Under the pieces are notes generated by a model, which saw nothing but the letters and a program-made list of their open reading frames with translations, did not search any database and was not told where the DNA came from. This document shows, piece by piece, positions 42,901-53,992 of a stretch of DNA of 64,000 nt; within the stretch, counting starts at the first letter, position 1, and each line of letters opens with the position of its first letter. This stretch comes from Zygnema cylindricum (lineage: Eukaryota; Streptophyta; Zygnematophyceae; Zygnematales; Zygnemataceae). The stretch covers positions 1 through 64,000 of the forward strand of contig JBBHKE010002115.1 in assembly GCA_037447655.1 (NCBI GenBank). Reading direction: 5' to 3'. The position numbers and the translations under genes are program-made.

Positions 42901-43916
42901 TGTTGAAATTATTAGTTTTATATGGTATTTTCTAGGTCTAAATTTAGTACAAATAGAACAACGAAAAAGGCGGACAGCCTGCCTCCACCTCCTCTCTCTA
43001 CCCACCATACTTATCGTAGTCACTGAGGGACAGAGAGGGTGGCTGAGCCATGGCTATCCTAGCTTAAGCAAGCAGGGCTAAAGAGTGACTTATGTCACTC
43101 TGAACAAAAGGTTGAGTCCAGCAAGACTCGAACCTCCGACCGGCAGAGCGCCGCGTAGCCGTTAGCTCTAGCCAGTCTGTTATAGAAGTCCATTAGGATA
43201 CATTAGGTTTGATATATATTTAAACAGTGTTACGACCATAAATTCGATTAACGGAATGACGAACGAAAAAACATAAAACCAAGTATGATATAGTGATAAT
43301 ATTATCTCGCACGAAAACAAATGAATCGGACATTTGTTTTGACGGCGGACATTTAATGTCGGATTTAATCCGACAGCGTATATTACTGCCGAGATCGCTG
43401 AATGATCATTTTGGCGTTTAAGGACGTGGCATGACGTTGCGCCACGCGGAGGGATGACATTTGGTCATAGGAATTCCGGCAAACATTAGGACAAGTTAAA
43501 AGTGGACATGTGTCCACTCAATGGCATTGTCGTACATGGCCGTACAGCAAGTACATCGGCCATAATACTTTTTTGAACCCTACAGTGATCTGATTGGTTC
43601 ATACTTCAATAGATAGGGGTTGTGAGAGGGATTTAAGACTTAGAGAATTTGGTACATAGGAACCTCTCTCCCTTTAAGAGTTTGTATAAACTTGGCATTT
43701 TTGCCGACTCATAACTTATCGGCTGGTTGGCTGTTTTTCAATGATTCTTTTTGCTACGGACTCAGGGGAGTCGAAGCTGCACAAGGGTGCAGTCAAATTG
43801 TGAGTTTGCTATCTTGGGCAGCAATGGTTGTGGCTTGAAGTGGGTTATTAAATACTATCTAGAGGCTTCTTGTATTCTGTAGTCGAATAGAGGACACAGA
43901 ATTGCAAAAACAAATG
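42901..43916 (+). repeat. 3' LTR of element B
   Basis: TGTTGAAATT to AGAATTGCA, 1,016 bp, with the same landmarks as the 5' LTR, including the tRNA-like segment 43,112-43,165. Confidence 0.9.
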
Positions 43917-43921
43917 TACCG

Positions 43922-44503
43922 CACATTTGTTTTCAACGGCTAGTATTTAAAGTCGGCTTGGATCCGACGGAACGAATCATCGCCAAGATCACAGAATGGC
44001 CGCTTTGGCATTTTTTGGACGTAACATGATCAAGCGCTACGTGGCAAGATAGAATTGGGAAGAGGAAATCCCTTGGAGTATGAGAACAAGTCTAAAGGAG
44101 ACAGACGCCCACTCCATGGCCTTGTCGTACACATGCCGTACAGAAAGGACATCGGCCATAGTGCCTTTTTCTACTGTAGAGTCTTCTGATTGGTTCGTAC
44201 ATCAGTAGATAGGGGTTGTGAGAGGGGTTTAGGACTTATAGGATTGAGGAGGTAGCCACCTCTCTCTCGGCAAGCTTGTATATATATATCAGCATCTTTG
44301 CCACTTAATAACTAATCACCTAGTTGGGCGTTTTCAGTGATTCTTTTTGCTATGGGCTTAAGGGAGTCTAGAATGCACTAGGTTGCAGTCATTTTGTCTA
44401 TTTGCTTGCCTGGGTAGGAGTGGTCCTAGTTGAAGAAGGATTTGTCAAAAACTCTCTAGAGGCTTCTTGAACTCTGTAGTCCAATGGGAGACACAGAATT
44501 GGA
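43922..44503 (+). repeat. 5' LTR of element C, right part
   Basis: It continues the LTR after B, from AAATGTACCGCACATTTG to AGAATTGGA, and aligns with A 32,495-33,083. The terminal CA has become GA. Together with 38,798-39,209 it makes a 994-bp LTR. Confidence 0.85.
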
Positions 44504-45420
44504 GGTAAAGGGCCCACCTTCTAGGGTGCCCATCTTCAACGGATCTCGGTCCATTTATTAGGAAGTGATGATGGTAGGGGATTTGCGTGAAAAACGATAC
44601 TGGGGTATTGTTTGTGGAAATGTGAAATGTCCATCTCCAGGAATTTCACCAAGGTTTAGTGGAGTGAGATTTTTCTGCGGCAACATCTGCCCCAACCGAG
44701 GAGGCAGACACGAAGGACAACAGTGTGTTCGAAAAGGGAAAAGGGAAGGAGACAGCTCTCACTCCCATCGTCACGGCACCCGGAGCAATGGCCGTGAAGA
44801 TTGAGGAAACTGATATTCAAACGTGGGAATACAAAAAGATGGCTACCATGCATTTCATTCTAGGGCACCTCACTCAAGCTTTGGCAACCTCTCATCTTCA
44901 TATTCTCAAGGACGAGGAGTTGTGGATGACATTAGGGGAGATCTATAGAGCAAGTACTATTCACGAGCTCCAGTTGGCCGAGCAAAGGCAAGGGGATTAC
45001 ACTTACAAAGGGGGAAAATGTTGGATGTACTGAACCCTCTTGTTTCTATATGGAGATGGAAATTGTCGGGTGGACAGGCACAATGAAGATGAAGGTCAAC
45101 ATCCTCATCATGAAGTTGCCTGATGAGTATGAGAACATAGTGTACTGAGTTCAGGAAATGGATGACACTATGTGGAAGTGGAATACACTGGTTCGAATAA
45201 TACTTGTGCAGGAAAACACTTTTGAGATTCAAAGAGGAGGAAAGAGCATTGAAGCTCTACCTACCGAAACGGAACGGTGAGGGGAGGATTCGATGAAGCC
45301 GTACAATAGCTGCAAAGGAAAGAAAGATCAATCTAGAGACCCAAGGCCCCCAAACGGTCTATGTCATTTATGCAAAAAGTCGTGACACTTCATAGAGGAT
45401 TGTACCAAGCTGTCAGAGCT
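44504..45420 (+). pseudogene. gag of element C
   Basis: The primer site is degraded to GGTAAAGGGCCCACC, so the gag ATG is lost. Recognisable blocks are WEYKKMATMHFILGHLTQALATSHLH, EIYRASTIHELQLAEQRQ and KLPDEYENIVY followed by a stop. The knuckle near 45,355-45,400 reads CHLCKKS-stop-HFIEDC, so it is broken between the second Cys and the His. Confidence 0.8.
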
Positions 45421-46445
45421 AAGACTCCAAGAGAACCGTGGTGGGGGTCCTTCCGGAGGGAAGAAGAAAGCACTTGTGGTCAGACAAGTGAAAGGGGAGA
45501 CCGAGGAAGATGAGTCCTCTGAAGAGGAGGATGAGAGCTTTTTCTTGATGAGAATCTGGAGGAGAAGGAGATCCCTCCGAAACAAAAGTGTGCTCTTGGA
45601 GCCATTCTGGAAGCTCCAAAGGAAGGATGGATCATTCATTCAGATGCATCCATGCATATATGTCGTGATAGACACCTCTTTACCAAACTAACAAAGATCC
45701 ATACCGTAGAGATAGAGTATGGGGATGGGAGAGTTGTTACTCCAGATCTAGTGGGTTTGGTAGATCTGAAAGTCTTAGTTAAGGGTAAGACTTCTATACT
45801 CACTTTCTCAGTTGTACTTTACAATCTTTAGCTGAGTAAAAATCTTGTCTCTACCTCTATGTTGGATGATAAGGAGTTTGATACCTTCACTACAAAGGGA
45901 GTCTTTACTACTAAGTATGGGGATGAAGTCTACTTCATAACAGATAAGGGTTGTTAAAGAATGTTTAGGCTTAACTTGAGTAATTAAAAGAAGAATACTT
46001 CCTATGATGCTGTCCCAAACTTGATAATTTGGCATAAGAGGTTAGGGCATGTGCATTTTTATAAGCTAAGGGAAATGATCAAGCTTGGTGTAGTAGGCAA
46101 CATTCAGTTTGGGGATAATGAAATGATGGGTGATTCTATTGGCTGTGACCAAGGTAAGGCTCACAGACTCCCCTTTCCCAAAAATTGCAACATATAGAGG
46201 TGAGAAAGTACTAAATCTGATCCACACAGATAAATGGGGACCGGCAAAAGTACCTTCGATAGGAGGGAAGAGGTTTATGCTCATAATCACTTATGACTGG
46301 TACAGATTCTCTACTGTCTACTTTCTAAAAACAAAGTGTGAAACACCAACTTACTTCAAATAATATAAAGCCTCGAGTGAGAAATTCCACAGAACTCCCA
46401 TTACAAGAATACAAAGTGATAATGGGGGAGAATATACCTCTAACC
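45421..46445 (+). pseudogene. Protease, GAG-pre-integrase and N-terminal integrase of element C
   Basis: An acidic linker is followed by a protease box degraded to HSDAS near 45,630. Next come VDLKVLVKGKTSILTF and a GAG-pre-integrase with WHKRLGHVHFYKL. The integrase start HTDKWGPAKV keeps the first catalytic Asp; TYDWYRFSTVYFLK and a SDNGGEYTSN box near 46,415-46,440 follow. The frame is then split by element D. Confidence 0.8.
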
Positions 46446-47510
46446 TACATAAATCTATGGTTCTTTTATTATTTTCTACGTCTAAATTGGAATACAGAAG
46501 AAGTCGAGGCAGTCTACCTCTAACCTCTCTCTCCAACTTCCACACTTGTTGCAGTCATTGAGAAATTGGAGAGGAAGCTAGAGCCATGGCTACCTAGGCT
46601 ATGGAGAGGTTTACAGGAAATAAATTAGTTGATTTACGGATAGGTAGGGCTATTTGCTAAAAGAAGTATGTCGAAACTAGGATTTGATCCTGGTACCTGC
46701 CGACCGTCAGAACGCCGGTAGCCGGTAGACTTATCCGTTAGGTCTAGACAGAAAGATACATACTACAGGGTTTGATATTTATTTAAATGTTGCCACGTAG
46801 GAAAATTCATTTAACGGCGGATGTTTACGGATAGATAGATCCAGTTATGTAAAAGTACGGATTTTGGTATGGATAGGAAACGAGTACCACGCATTTTGTT
46901 TCTTTTACGAAACAAATACCGCACAAGCATTTATTACGGCTACAATTGAAATTTGCATTGAATCGGAAGGCCGAAAAGAAAGTCGAGATCGCGGAAGAGA
47001 TTCTTAGCGGTTTGTGGTCATCGCCACATCGGATGACACGTGGCACGATTACGTTGGATCGCGACATCTCCAGGGATTACGGGACCAAATCTGGATATGA
47101 CATGTGTCGACATTTAGGCCATGTCGTACAATATTTGTACATAAAGTACAATGGCAGCTGTACTTTTGTGTACACCATTGTAATATGATAGGTGTCGTAC
47201 ACCAGTAGATAGAGTTTTAGAGAGAGATAGGACTTAGAAAAAATTGGTAGATAGGACCTTCTCTCCCAAAGAGCTTCTGTACAAAAGGTTAACTTTGACC
47301 CTCCATAATTTACTCCTCAAGGGAGCAAATTCAAAGATTTATTTTGCTATTGACTGAGGGGGGTCTTGCCTTCACAAGGGTGAAGGTGGTCAGATTTTTT
47401 GTTTACCAGGGTGGCAGTTATTTGTGCTGAAATACAAAGGGGTCAAGGTTATCCTAGAGGCTTCGTGTGAGCTGCTTACTCTGAGATCCTATGGAGGTTT
47501 CAGAGTTGCA
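46446..47510 (+). repeat. 5' LTR of element D
   Basis: 1,065 bp ending CAGAGTTGCA. It holds a tRNA-like segment at 46,671-46,740, GCCACGTAGG near 46,792, ACACGTGGC near 47,037 and a GTAGATAGAG/TAGGACTTAG promoter-like segment near 47,205-47,240. Confidence 0.9.
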
Positions 47511-47525
47511 AGTTATAGGCCCACC
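47511..47525 (+). promoter_or_regulatory. Primer-binding site of element D (mutated)
   Basis: AGTTATAGGCCCACC differs at two of 15 positions from the site in A. The change of ATG to ATA removes the gag start codon that the other elements have here. Confidence 0.6.
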
Positions 47526-48440
47526 ATCTAGGATGCCCATATTCAATGGAGCTGGCTTCATATACTAGGAAAGTATGATGAGAAGAGCTCTATGTGAGAA
47601 ACGGTTTTGGGGAAGAGTGAGTGGACGGGTGAGGCGTCCATCCAGTCTTACGATACCTCCAAGGTTTACGAAGGCATATTCACTAGAGATGCAGATCCAT
47701 CTTCAACGGAGGAGACAAAAGAAGGAGAGGTGGTGGACAAAGGAAAGGAGAAGGAGACGACCATACCAATAGCAACTGGTTCCGCATTCATGTCACCTAT
47801 TCTGAGGAAGGAGGAGAATGATAGTGATACGAGGGACTTCAACAATATGGCACCAAAGCACTATATCCTCCGCCATCTTACTCAAAGACTTGCATGTCTT
47901 CATTTGCAGGTAGAAAGGGAATCCAATCTTTGGATGGCTCTCATACAAATGTACCGAAGTGGTACGATTCAGCAACAACAGTTGGCTGGTCTGAAAGTTA
48001 ACGAGTATGTATACAAAGGGGGGAAGATGTTGGATTTTTGCAATGAGCTTGCTACACTTTTCATGGAGCTAGACAGTGCTGGAAAAGATTTTAGTGAAAA
48101 AGAAAAGGTTAACTGTCTACTAATGAAGTTACCCGATGAGTTCGAGAACATAGTCAACCGTGTGCAGGACTTGCCAGACTCAAGGTAGATATGGAACTCA
48201 GTGGTAGGAATGATTCTCGTTTGGGAGAATACAATGATATTCGAAGGGGAGGAAAGAGTGGGCAAGCCTTGGCAGCATGGACGGACTGGAGAAACAAGGA
48301 TTCCCGAAGACCGATCGGAAATTACGGACAGGGGGAGCAAAAAAATCAGACCGACGAGTTCAGACCAACGGCTCCCAAAGGTTTATGACATTTTTGTAAG
48401 AAACCAGGGCACTATATGGCGGAGTGCACTAAGCTAACCG
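47515..48440 (+). pseudogene. gag of element D
   Basis: The frame begins at the lost ATG, has a stop for Trp in FIY-W-E, and is open from 47,607 to 48,188 in the gag domain: MAPKHYILRHLTQRLACLHLQ, ALIQMYRSGTIQQQQLAGLK, KGGKMLDFCNELATLFMELD, LLMKLPDEFENIVNRVQDLPDSR, then a stop. The zinc knuckle near 48,388-48,427 has HFCKKPGHYMAEC preceded by a stop (TGA) in place of the first Cys codon. Confidence 0.82.
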
Positions 48441-48860
48441 AGCTTTGGTCAAATGAGGGACAGACCGGTGGAACCTCGAGAGGAAAGAAAAAGGCCCTTG
48501 TGACACAGGTACATGAGGTGGAATCCGAAGACGAGGACGATGAGCTCCTATTCGATGAAGAGTTGGAAGCGACAAACGAGGTAGAAATTCCACGAAAACA
48601 GAAATGTGCTTTCGGTGGATTGAAAGGTGAAGCAGGCTGGATTGTAGATTCAGGTGCCTCCATGCACATGTGTAAGGATAACACCTGTTCACTAAGATAA
48701 GAAAGATTCCCATCGTAGAGATAGAGTACAGGGATGGGAGGATAATCACTACTACTCTTGTAGGATCGGTAGATCTGAAAGTGTTGGTAGAAGGAAAGAC
48801 ATCCATAGTTACATTCTCGGATGTATTGTTTATTCCGGAACTCAACAAAAACCTCATCAC
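48441..48860 (+). pseudogene. Protease of element D
   Basis: An acidic linker (EVESEDEDDELLFDEELEAT) is followed by GWIVDSGASMHMCKD with DSGAS intact. A frameshift near 48,695 leads to KIPIVEIEYRDGRIITTTLVGSVDLKVLVEGKTSIVTFSDVLFIPELNKNL. Confidence 0.8.
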
Positions 48861-49858
48861 TACGTCTGTATTAGATGATAAGGATTTTGATACTAGCACT
48901 AGGAAAGGAGTCTTTACTGCTAGTTTTGAGAAGGAGGTATATTTCATTGCCGAGAAAGGTAGCCAAGGGATGTTTAGGCTGATCTTAAGTAATGAAACAA
49001 AGAAACTTTATTTTGCTGGTGTTCGTGATATTATGATGTGGCATAAGAGGCTTGGGCATGTGAATCTAGATAAGTTTAAAGAGATGAAAAAGATGGGAGT
49101 GGTGGAAAGAATTCAGTGTAGTGAGAGTGAGAATCTAAGTGATTGTAGAGGATATGCTCAAGGTAAAGCACACAGATTGCCCTTTCCCAAACCAACCACC
49201 TATAAGGGAGAAAAAAATTCTAGATTTACTACACACAAATATTTGGGGACCGGCCAAGGAGTCCTCATCGAGGGGGAAGAGATTTTTGATGACTATCACT
49301 GATGATTGGTCACGGTATTCCAGGGTGTATTTTTTGAAAAACAAGTCAGAAGCTCAGGATTGTTTTAGACAATATAAAGCATGGAGCGAAAAACTCCATG
49401 AAACTCCAATCAAGAGAGTAAGGAGAACAATGGTGGAGAATATACTTCTAACCAGTTGAAGGATTTTTTGAGGGAAGATGGAGTTCAACACGAAAAGACA
49501 GTTCCAGAAAACCCAGAACAGAATGGGGTAGCTGAACGATTAAATATGACACTAAGTGATAGTGCTTGAAATATGTTGTCGGATAAGAAGATAGGAAAAA
49601 GGTTTTGGGCAGAAGGAAAGAACTGTGCTAATTACCTCAAAAATAGAGGTCTTACCTTAGCTATAAAAGATCAAACACCTTATGAGAGATGGACCGGCCG
49701 AAAACCAGACATTTCTCACTTAAAGGTTTTCGGCAGTCAAGTATTCAGTCTAGACACAGATCGGTCTAATTGGAAGCTAGATCCTAAAGGAAAACCACGA
49801 TACTTATTAGGATATGATGAGGATGTTAAAAGATATGGAGTTTACGATCTATAAAGGG
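48861..49858 (+). pseudogene. GAG-pre-integrase and integrase of element D
   Basis: The GAG-pre-integrase has MMWHKRLGHVNLDKFKEM and ends at QGKAHRLPFPK. A frameshift near 49,200 leads to LDLLHTNIWGPAK, where the first catalytic Asp is Asn. DDWSRYSRVYFLK and a damaged DNGGEY box near 49,430 (one-base deletion) follow. NGVAERLN keeps the Glu. A stop falls after LSDSA near 49,567, then the C-terminal DISHLKVFGSQVF and GYDEDVKRYGVYD. It cannot be catalytic as read. Confidence 0.85.
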
Positions 49859-49908
49859 AATATATAATCTTAGTAAAACATCTAGTAGTTATAGATGAAG
49901 GAAAGTTT

Positions 49909-51240
49909 GTGGATCCCTTCAAGTATACAAAATCAGTAAAAATCAGATTTGAGTCAGAAAATTGCGATGACTTTGAGCTTCCTCACTATCCAAGTTTTAG
50001 AGAAGATGATATTCTTGCAGTTACAAATAAAACCGAAAAGGACTCGGCTACGGAAACTCCAGTGACAACTCTACCCGAAGCGGAAGTCGTGGTGGAAATT
50101 GATTCGGAATCAAGGGATAGGAGAGAAGTCGAGATTGTTCGAAAGAACCCACAAGAACCATCTATTCCGGCCACATATTTTGAAGGGGGAAGAAGAAATA
50201 TCAAAAGATTGCAAGAAAAACAGGTTAATAACAAGGTAACCAAATAATCTCATCAAGATGAACCTCAAACTTGTAGAGAGGAGATGACTTGTCCAGAATG
50301 GAACCGGTGGAAGACAGCCATCAATGAGGAGATGGCCTCAATTATGGCAGCCGATACTTGGGAGCTGGTAGACTGTCTACCTAACCGAAAACTAATCGGT
50401 TGTAAGTGGGTTTTCAAATTAAAACTGAACCCGGATAACACCATTGAGTGTTACAAGGCTCGATTAGTGGCAAAAGGATTTACTCACAAATAAGGAATCG
50501 ACTACGAGGAAACCTTTGCCTCGGTCGTCAGATTTCCCTCCGTGCGCATACTTCTCAGTCTAGCAACAGCGAAAGACATGGAGGTGCACCAGATGGACAT
50601 CAAGGCAGCCTTTTTGCATGGAGAATTGGAAGAGGAGATCTTCATGCAACACCCCAAATGATTTATGGAGGAAGAAGAGGAGAGTAAGGTATGTCGGCTG
50701 ATTAAATCTCTTTACTATTTAAAACAGGCGCCCACACAATGGAATAAGAAACTTGATGAGTTTCTTACCGGTCTGGGATATATCCGGATCACCTGAGATC
50801 ACTCAATCTATGTTTTTGAATATGAGGAAGGTGTTATATTTATTGCAATTTATATTGATGATTTACTTGTTTTAAGTAAATCAATGAAAAAAATTAATAA
50901 ACTGAAAACCGATCTTAAGGGAGATTTGAAATGAAGGATATGGGGGAAGCAAAAAATATTTTGGGAATTCAAGTAGAAAGAGACCGAGAAAGAAGATTAT
51001 AAGATTGACTCAAAAGAAGCAATAAGAAACATGCTGGAAAAATTTCACATGGAGAAAGCTAATAGTTGTACAACTCCAATGGAGTTAAAGAAGGGAAGTG
51101 AGGGGAGTGAGGAAGAAGGAGTCATAGTCTTAGACGAGGTATTAAGTTCTGAAGAAGAGAAGTTGATACAGACTATTCCTTACAGGCAAGTAGTGGGAAG
51201 CCTAATCTATTTTATGAATTGTACCCGGCCAGATTTAGCT
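49909..51240 (+). pseudogene. Reverse transcriptase of element D
   Basis: WKTAINEEMASIMAADTWELVDCLPNRKLIGCKWVFKLKLNPDN is followed by a stop near 50,491, GIDYEETFASVV, MDIKAAFLHGELEEEIFM, and a stop near 50,659. SLYYLKQAPTQWNKKLDEF and a stop at RIT-stop-DHSIYVF come next, then YIDD at 50,851-50,862, where Val of YVDD is Ile. A frameshift near 50,925-51,000 precedes KEAIRNMLEKFHMEKANSCTTPMELKK and VGSLIYFMNCTRPD. Confidence 0.85.
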
Positions 51241-51842
51241 GTGGCTGTAGAAGTGTTGAGTAGAAGTCTAAATGCTCCCACTAAGAAGGATTGGGAGGCA
51301 ACTAAGAGAGTCCTTAGATATTTGATAGAACTAGGGATCTATGGTTGCATTAGGCTGGGGAGAATACTGACATCACTGCTTGGAGTGATGCCAGTTATGG
51401 TGATGCTCCGATGACGAGATGTACTTCTGGATATGTATTATATGTGGGTGATGGGGCTTGCTGTTGGAGTAGCAAACAACAAAAGGTTATTGCTCAGTCC
51501 ACCATGGAGGCTGAGTATATGGCCTCTTGCTCTGCTGTAAAAGAATTGATATGGGTCAAGTCTTTGCTTCGTGAGCTTGGTCACCTTAAGAGTGGTGTGC
51601 ATAAAATTTTCTGTGATAATCAAGCAGTAATCGCTATTTCTGTCAATCCTAAACATCAATTTAAAGTTAAACACGTGGACATTAGACTCAGCTTTGTTAG
51701 AGAGAAAGTAGAAAACAAAATAATCAGTTTAGAGTACCAACCAGATAGCGAGATGGTAGCAGATATGATAACCAAACCTGTGCCTTCCCCTAAGCTAATT
51801 TTCTGCAGGGAGAAGTGTGGTATGAAATTAAAGATTGACTAG
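51241..51842 (+). pseudogene. RNase H of element D
   Basis: LAVAVEVLSRSLNAPTKKDWEATKRVLRYL is followed by a frameshift near 51,330-51,410 around the WSDASYGD block. A 143-residue open frame from 51,411 then has GACCWSSKQQKVIAQSTMEAEYMASCSAVKEL, FCDNQAVIAISVNPKHQFKVKHVDIRLSFVRE and DMITKPVPSPKL. The later catalytic acids are kept. Confidence 0.85.
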
Positions 51843-51855
51843 AAAATAAGGGGAG
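51843..51855 (+). promoter_or_regulatory. Polypurine tract of element D
   Basis: AAAATAAGGGGAG lies immediately before the TG of the 3' LTR and is identical to the tract in element B. Confidence 0.8.
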
Positions 51856-52920
51856 TGTAGAAATCGATGGTTATTTTATTATTTTCTAGGTCTAAATTGG
51901 AATACAGAAAGAAGTCGAGGTAGTCTGCCTCTAACTTCTCTCTCCAACTCCCACACTTGTTGCAGTCACTGAGAAGTTGGAGAGGAAGCTAGAACCATGG
52001 CTACCTAGGCTATCCAAAGGTTAACGGGAAATAAATTAGTTGATTTACGGATATGTAAGTTCATTTGCTAAAAGGAGTATGTCGAAACCAGGATTTAATC
52101 CTGGTACTTACCGACCGTCAGAACGCCGGTAGCCGGTAGACTTATCCGTTAAGTCTAGACAAAAAGATACTACTATAGGGTTTAATATTTATTTAAATGT
52201 TGCCACGTAGGAAAATTCATTTAACAGCGGATGTTTACGGATAGATAGATCCAGTTATGTAAAAGTACGGATTTCGGTATGGATAAGAAACGAGTACCGC
52301 GCATTTTGTTTCTTTTACGAAACAAATACCGCACAAGCATTTATGACGGCTACGATTGAAATCTGCATTCAATCGGACGGCCGAAAAGAAAGTCGAGATC
52401 GCGGAAGAGATTCTCGATGGTTTGTGGTCATCGCCACATCGGATGACAAGTGGCACAATTACGTTGGATCGCGGCATCTCCGGGGATTACGGGACCGAAT
52501 CCGAATATCACATGTGTCGATATTTAGGCCATGTCGTACAATATCCATACATAAAGTAAAACGGCAACTGTACTTTTGTGTACGGCAGTGTAATATGATA
52601 GGTGCCGTACATCAATAGATAGAGTTTTAGAGAGAGATAGGACATAGAAAAAAATGGTAGATAGGACCCTCTCTCCCAGAGAGCTTCTGTACAAAAGGTC
52701 AACTTTGATCCTCCATAACTTACTGCTCAGGGGAGCAAATTCAGAGATTCTTTTTGCTATCGACTGAAGGGAGACTTCCCTTCACAGGGGTGAAATCGGT
52801 TAGAGTTTTTGTTTACCAGGGTAACGCTTATTTGTGCTGAAAGACAAAGGGATGAGGGTTATCTTAGAGGCTTCGTGTGAGCTACTTACTCTGAGGTCTT
52901 ATGTAGGTCTCATAGTTGCA
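51856..52920 (+). repeat. 3' LTR of element D
   Basis: TGTAGAAATC to CATAGTTGCA, 1,065 bp, the same length as the 5' LTR. It keeps the original TG start that the 5' copy lost. The tRNA-like segment is at 52,081-52,150, with a perfect 5-bp T-stem (CCAGG/CCTGG on the minus strand). Confidence 0.92.
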
Positions 52921-52925
52921 TAACT

Positions 52926-52971
52926 AGTTTGAGGAATACTTAAGGGATAGAGGAGTTCAGCATCAAAAAAT
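52926..52971 (+). pseudogene. Integrase of element C, continuation after D
   Basis: AGTTTGAGGAATACTTAAGG continues C's integrase exactly where 46,445 stopped (compare A at 35,024-35,065), interrupted only by the target duplication. It ends at the assembly gap. Confidence 0.85.
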
Positions 52972-52981
52972 NNNNNNNNNN
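52972..52981. other. Assembly gap (10 N)
   Basis: Ten N residues inside the integrase of element C. The sequence to the right is not the expected continuation, so the real missing length is unknown. Confidence 0.98.
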
Positions 52982-53333
52982 GGTGGGACCGTCTGTTTTT
53001 GAGACTGGTTGAAGTGGGGACACTTCTGTTCTGAGGGGACTCAGCTATCGTTTTTCTTAGAGACTTAAACGAGGGGACTCGTCATTCAATACCTCCCAGT
53101 TTCAACTGGAAAACATGTTTTCGAGAGACCCTCTCCCCCAGGGGAGCAAATTCAGAGATTCTTTTTGCTATCGACTCAGGGGAGTCTTGTCTTCACAGGG
53201 GTGAAGTTGGTCAGAGTTTTTGTCTGCCAGGGTGGTAGTTATTTTTGCTTAAACACAAAGGGGTCAAGATTATCCTAGAGGCTTCTTGGAAGCTGTCCAC
53301 TCTGAGGACTTATGGAGGTCTCAGAGTTTCAGG
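52982..53333 (+). repeat. Partial LTR of the element D subfamily
   Basis: From about 53,135 the sequence matches the last roughly 200 bp of the D LTRs (AGGGGAGCAAATTCAGAGAT, ACAGGGGTGAAG, TATCCTAGAGGCTTC, TATGGAGGTCTCAGAG) and ends near 53,333 without the usual primer site. The part right after the gap resembles LTR-like sequence less clearly. Confidence 0.65.
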
Positions 53334-53989
53334 AAACTTCAAAACATCATATCTTATGGTTTACTGCGTCATTAAGGCTACAATTTTGGGATTGTCAGTT
53401 TATTGTATTGTGTATCACTGTGAAAATTTGAGGCAAATTGGCCTTTTGAGTCATATTTTGTGTGAGATCAAAGTTGGTTGTTGAGTAGGTTCTTTGATAG
53501 TTTTTGTTGTTTTCATGTCTACTTCCACTACTACTGCTGGTCATCCTCTTGCAACAGTGGTTGTAGAACAACAGTATACACTTGTCGGATCATGGATCAG
53601 ACAGTTTCAATTGAAAGGTAAGATCCTCAACTTACGATTGGCGATCTCAAATTGAAAACTTGACAAATGTGTACGGAGAAAAGATGTTTTAAGTGGCGAA
53701 AAGAACCTTGACACTCATAACGATTTGCTAGTGTACTGTACTTGCAAGATATTTAAAAGAAATATATGTATATATATATTCGATTCACAACCTCCCTATG
53801 ATTTAATTTTATTTTGGAGCTTGACAAAATCGGCTCACGTATGGCAACATGTAGATATATCAAAAATACAGTAGCCTCACGATAAAAGAGATGACGGTCT
53901 ACTACTCAAATTTGTGATCCTGTGCTTTTAGATCAGGCGGCATAAAAACTGCTTTAGGGTCCAACACTGAAAACTGCGTCAACACATTC
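53334..53989. other. Spacer with a MITE remnant
   Basis: An ATG at 53,517 begins a short frame, MSTSTTTAGHPLATVVVEQQ, which could be the start of a retroelement gag; this is not certain. From about 53,565 to 53,737 the sequence resembles the unnested core of the MITE at 60,838-62,160 (GTGTACGGAGAAAAGATGTT). Confidence 0.4.
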
Positions 53990-53992
53990 TTA

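Larger units (their letters stand above)
39210..43916 (+). mobile_element. Copia element B, internally deleted, inserted in C's LTR
   Basis: It has LTRs of 1,004 and 1,016 bp, TG...CA ends, and flanking AAAAA (39,205-39,209) and AAAAC (43,917-43,921) as a 4-of-5 TSD. The sequence right of B continues the LTR of C (ACAAATGTACCGCACATTTG). The internal region carries gag, a protease remnant, RT and RNase H but no integrase. It is 4,707 bp, against 6,475 bp for D. The two LTRs differ at 12 of the first 201 bases by eye. Confidence 0.9.
46446..52920 (+). mobile_element. Copia element D, complete structure, nested in C
   Basis: It has LTRs of exactly 1,065 bp each, a primer-like site, gag-PR-INT-RT-RNase H, a polypurine tract, and TG...CA ends (the 5' LTR start has decayed from TG to TA). 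Target duplication is TAACC (46,441-46,445) and TAACT (52,921-52,925), four of five. The surrounding integrase of C is continuous across it. It is 6,475 bp with several stops and frameshifts. It is a related but distinct subfamily from A, B and C. Confidence 0.93.
38798..52971 (+). mobile_element. Copia element C, host of nested elements B and D
   Basis: C starts with an LTR related to A and B at 38,798. The LTR is split by element B (39,210-43,916) and resumes to 44,503. A mutated primer site, gag, PR, GAG-pre-INT and part of INT follow to 46,445, where element D (46,446-52,920) is inserted. C's integrase continues at 52,926-52,971 and is cut by the N gap. It is the most degraded of the three and the oldest layer here. 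Confidence 0.88.
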
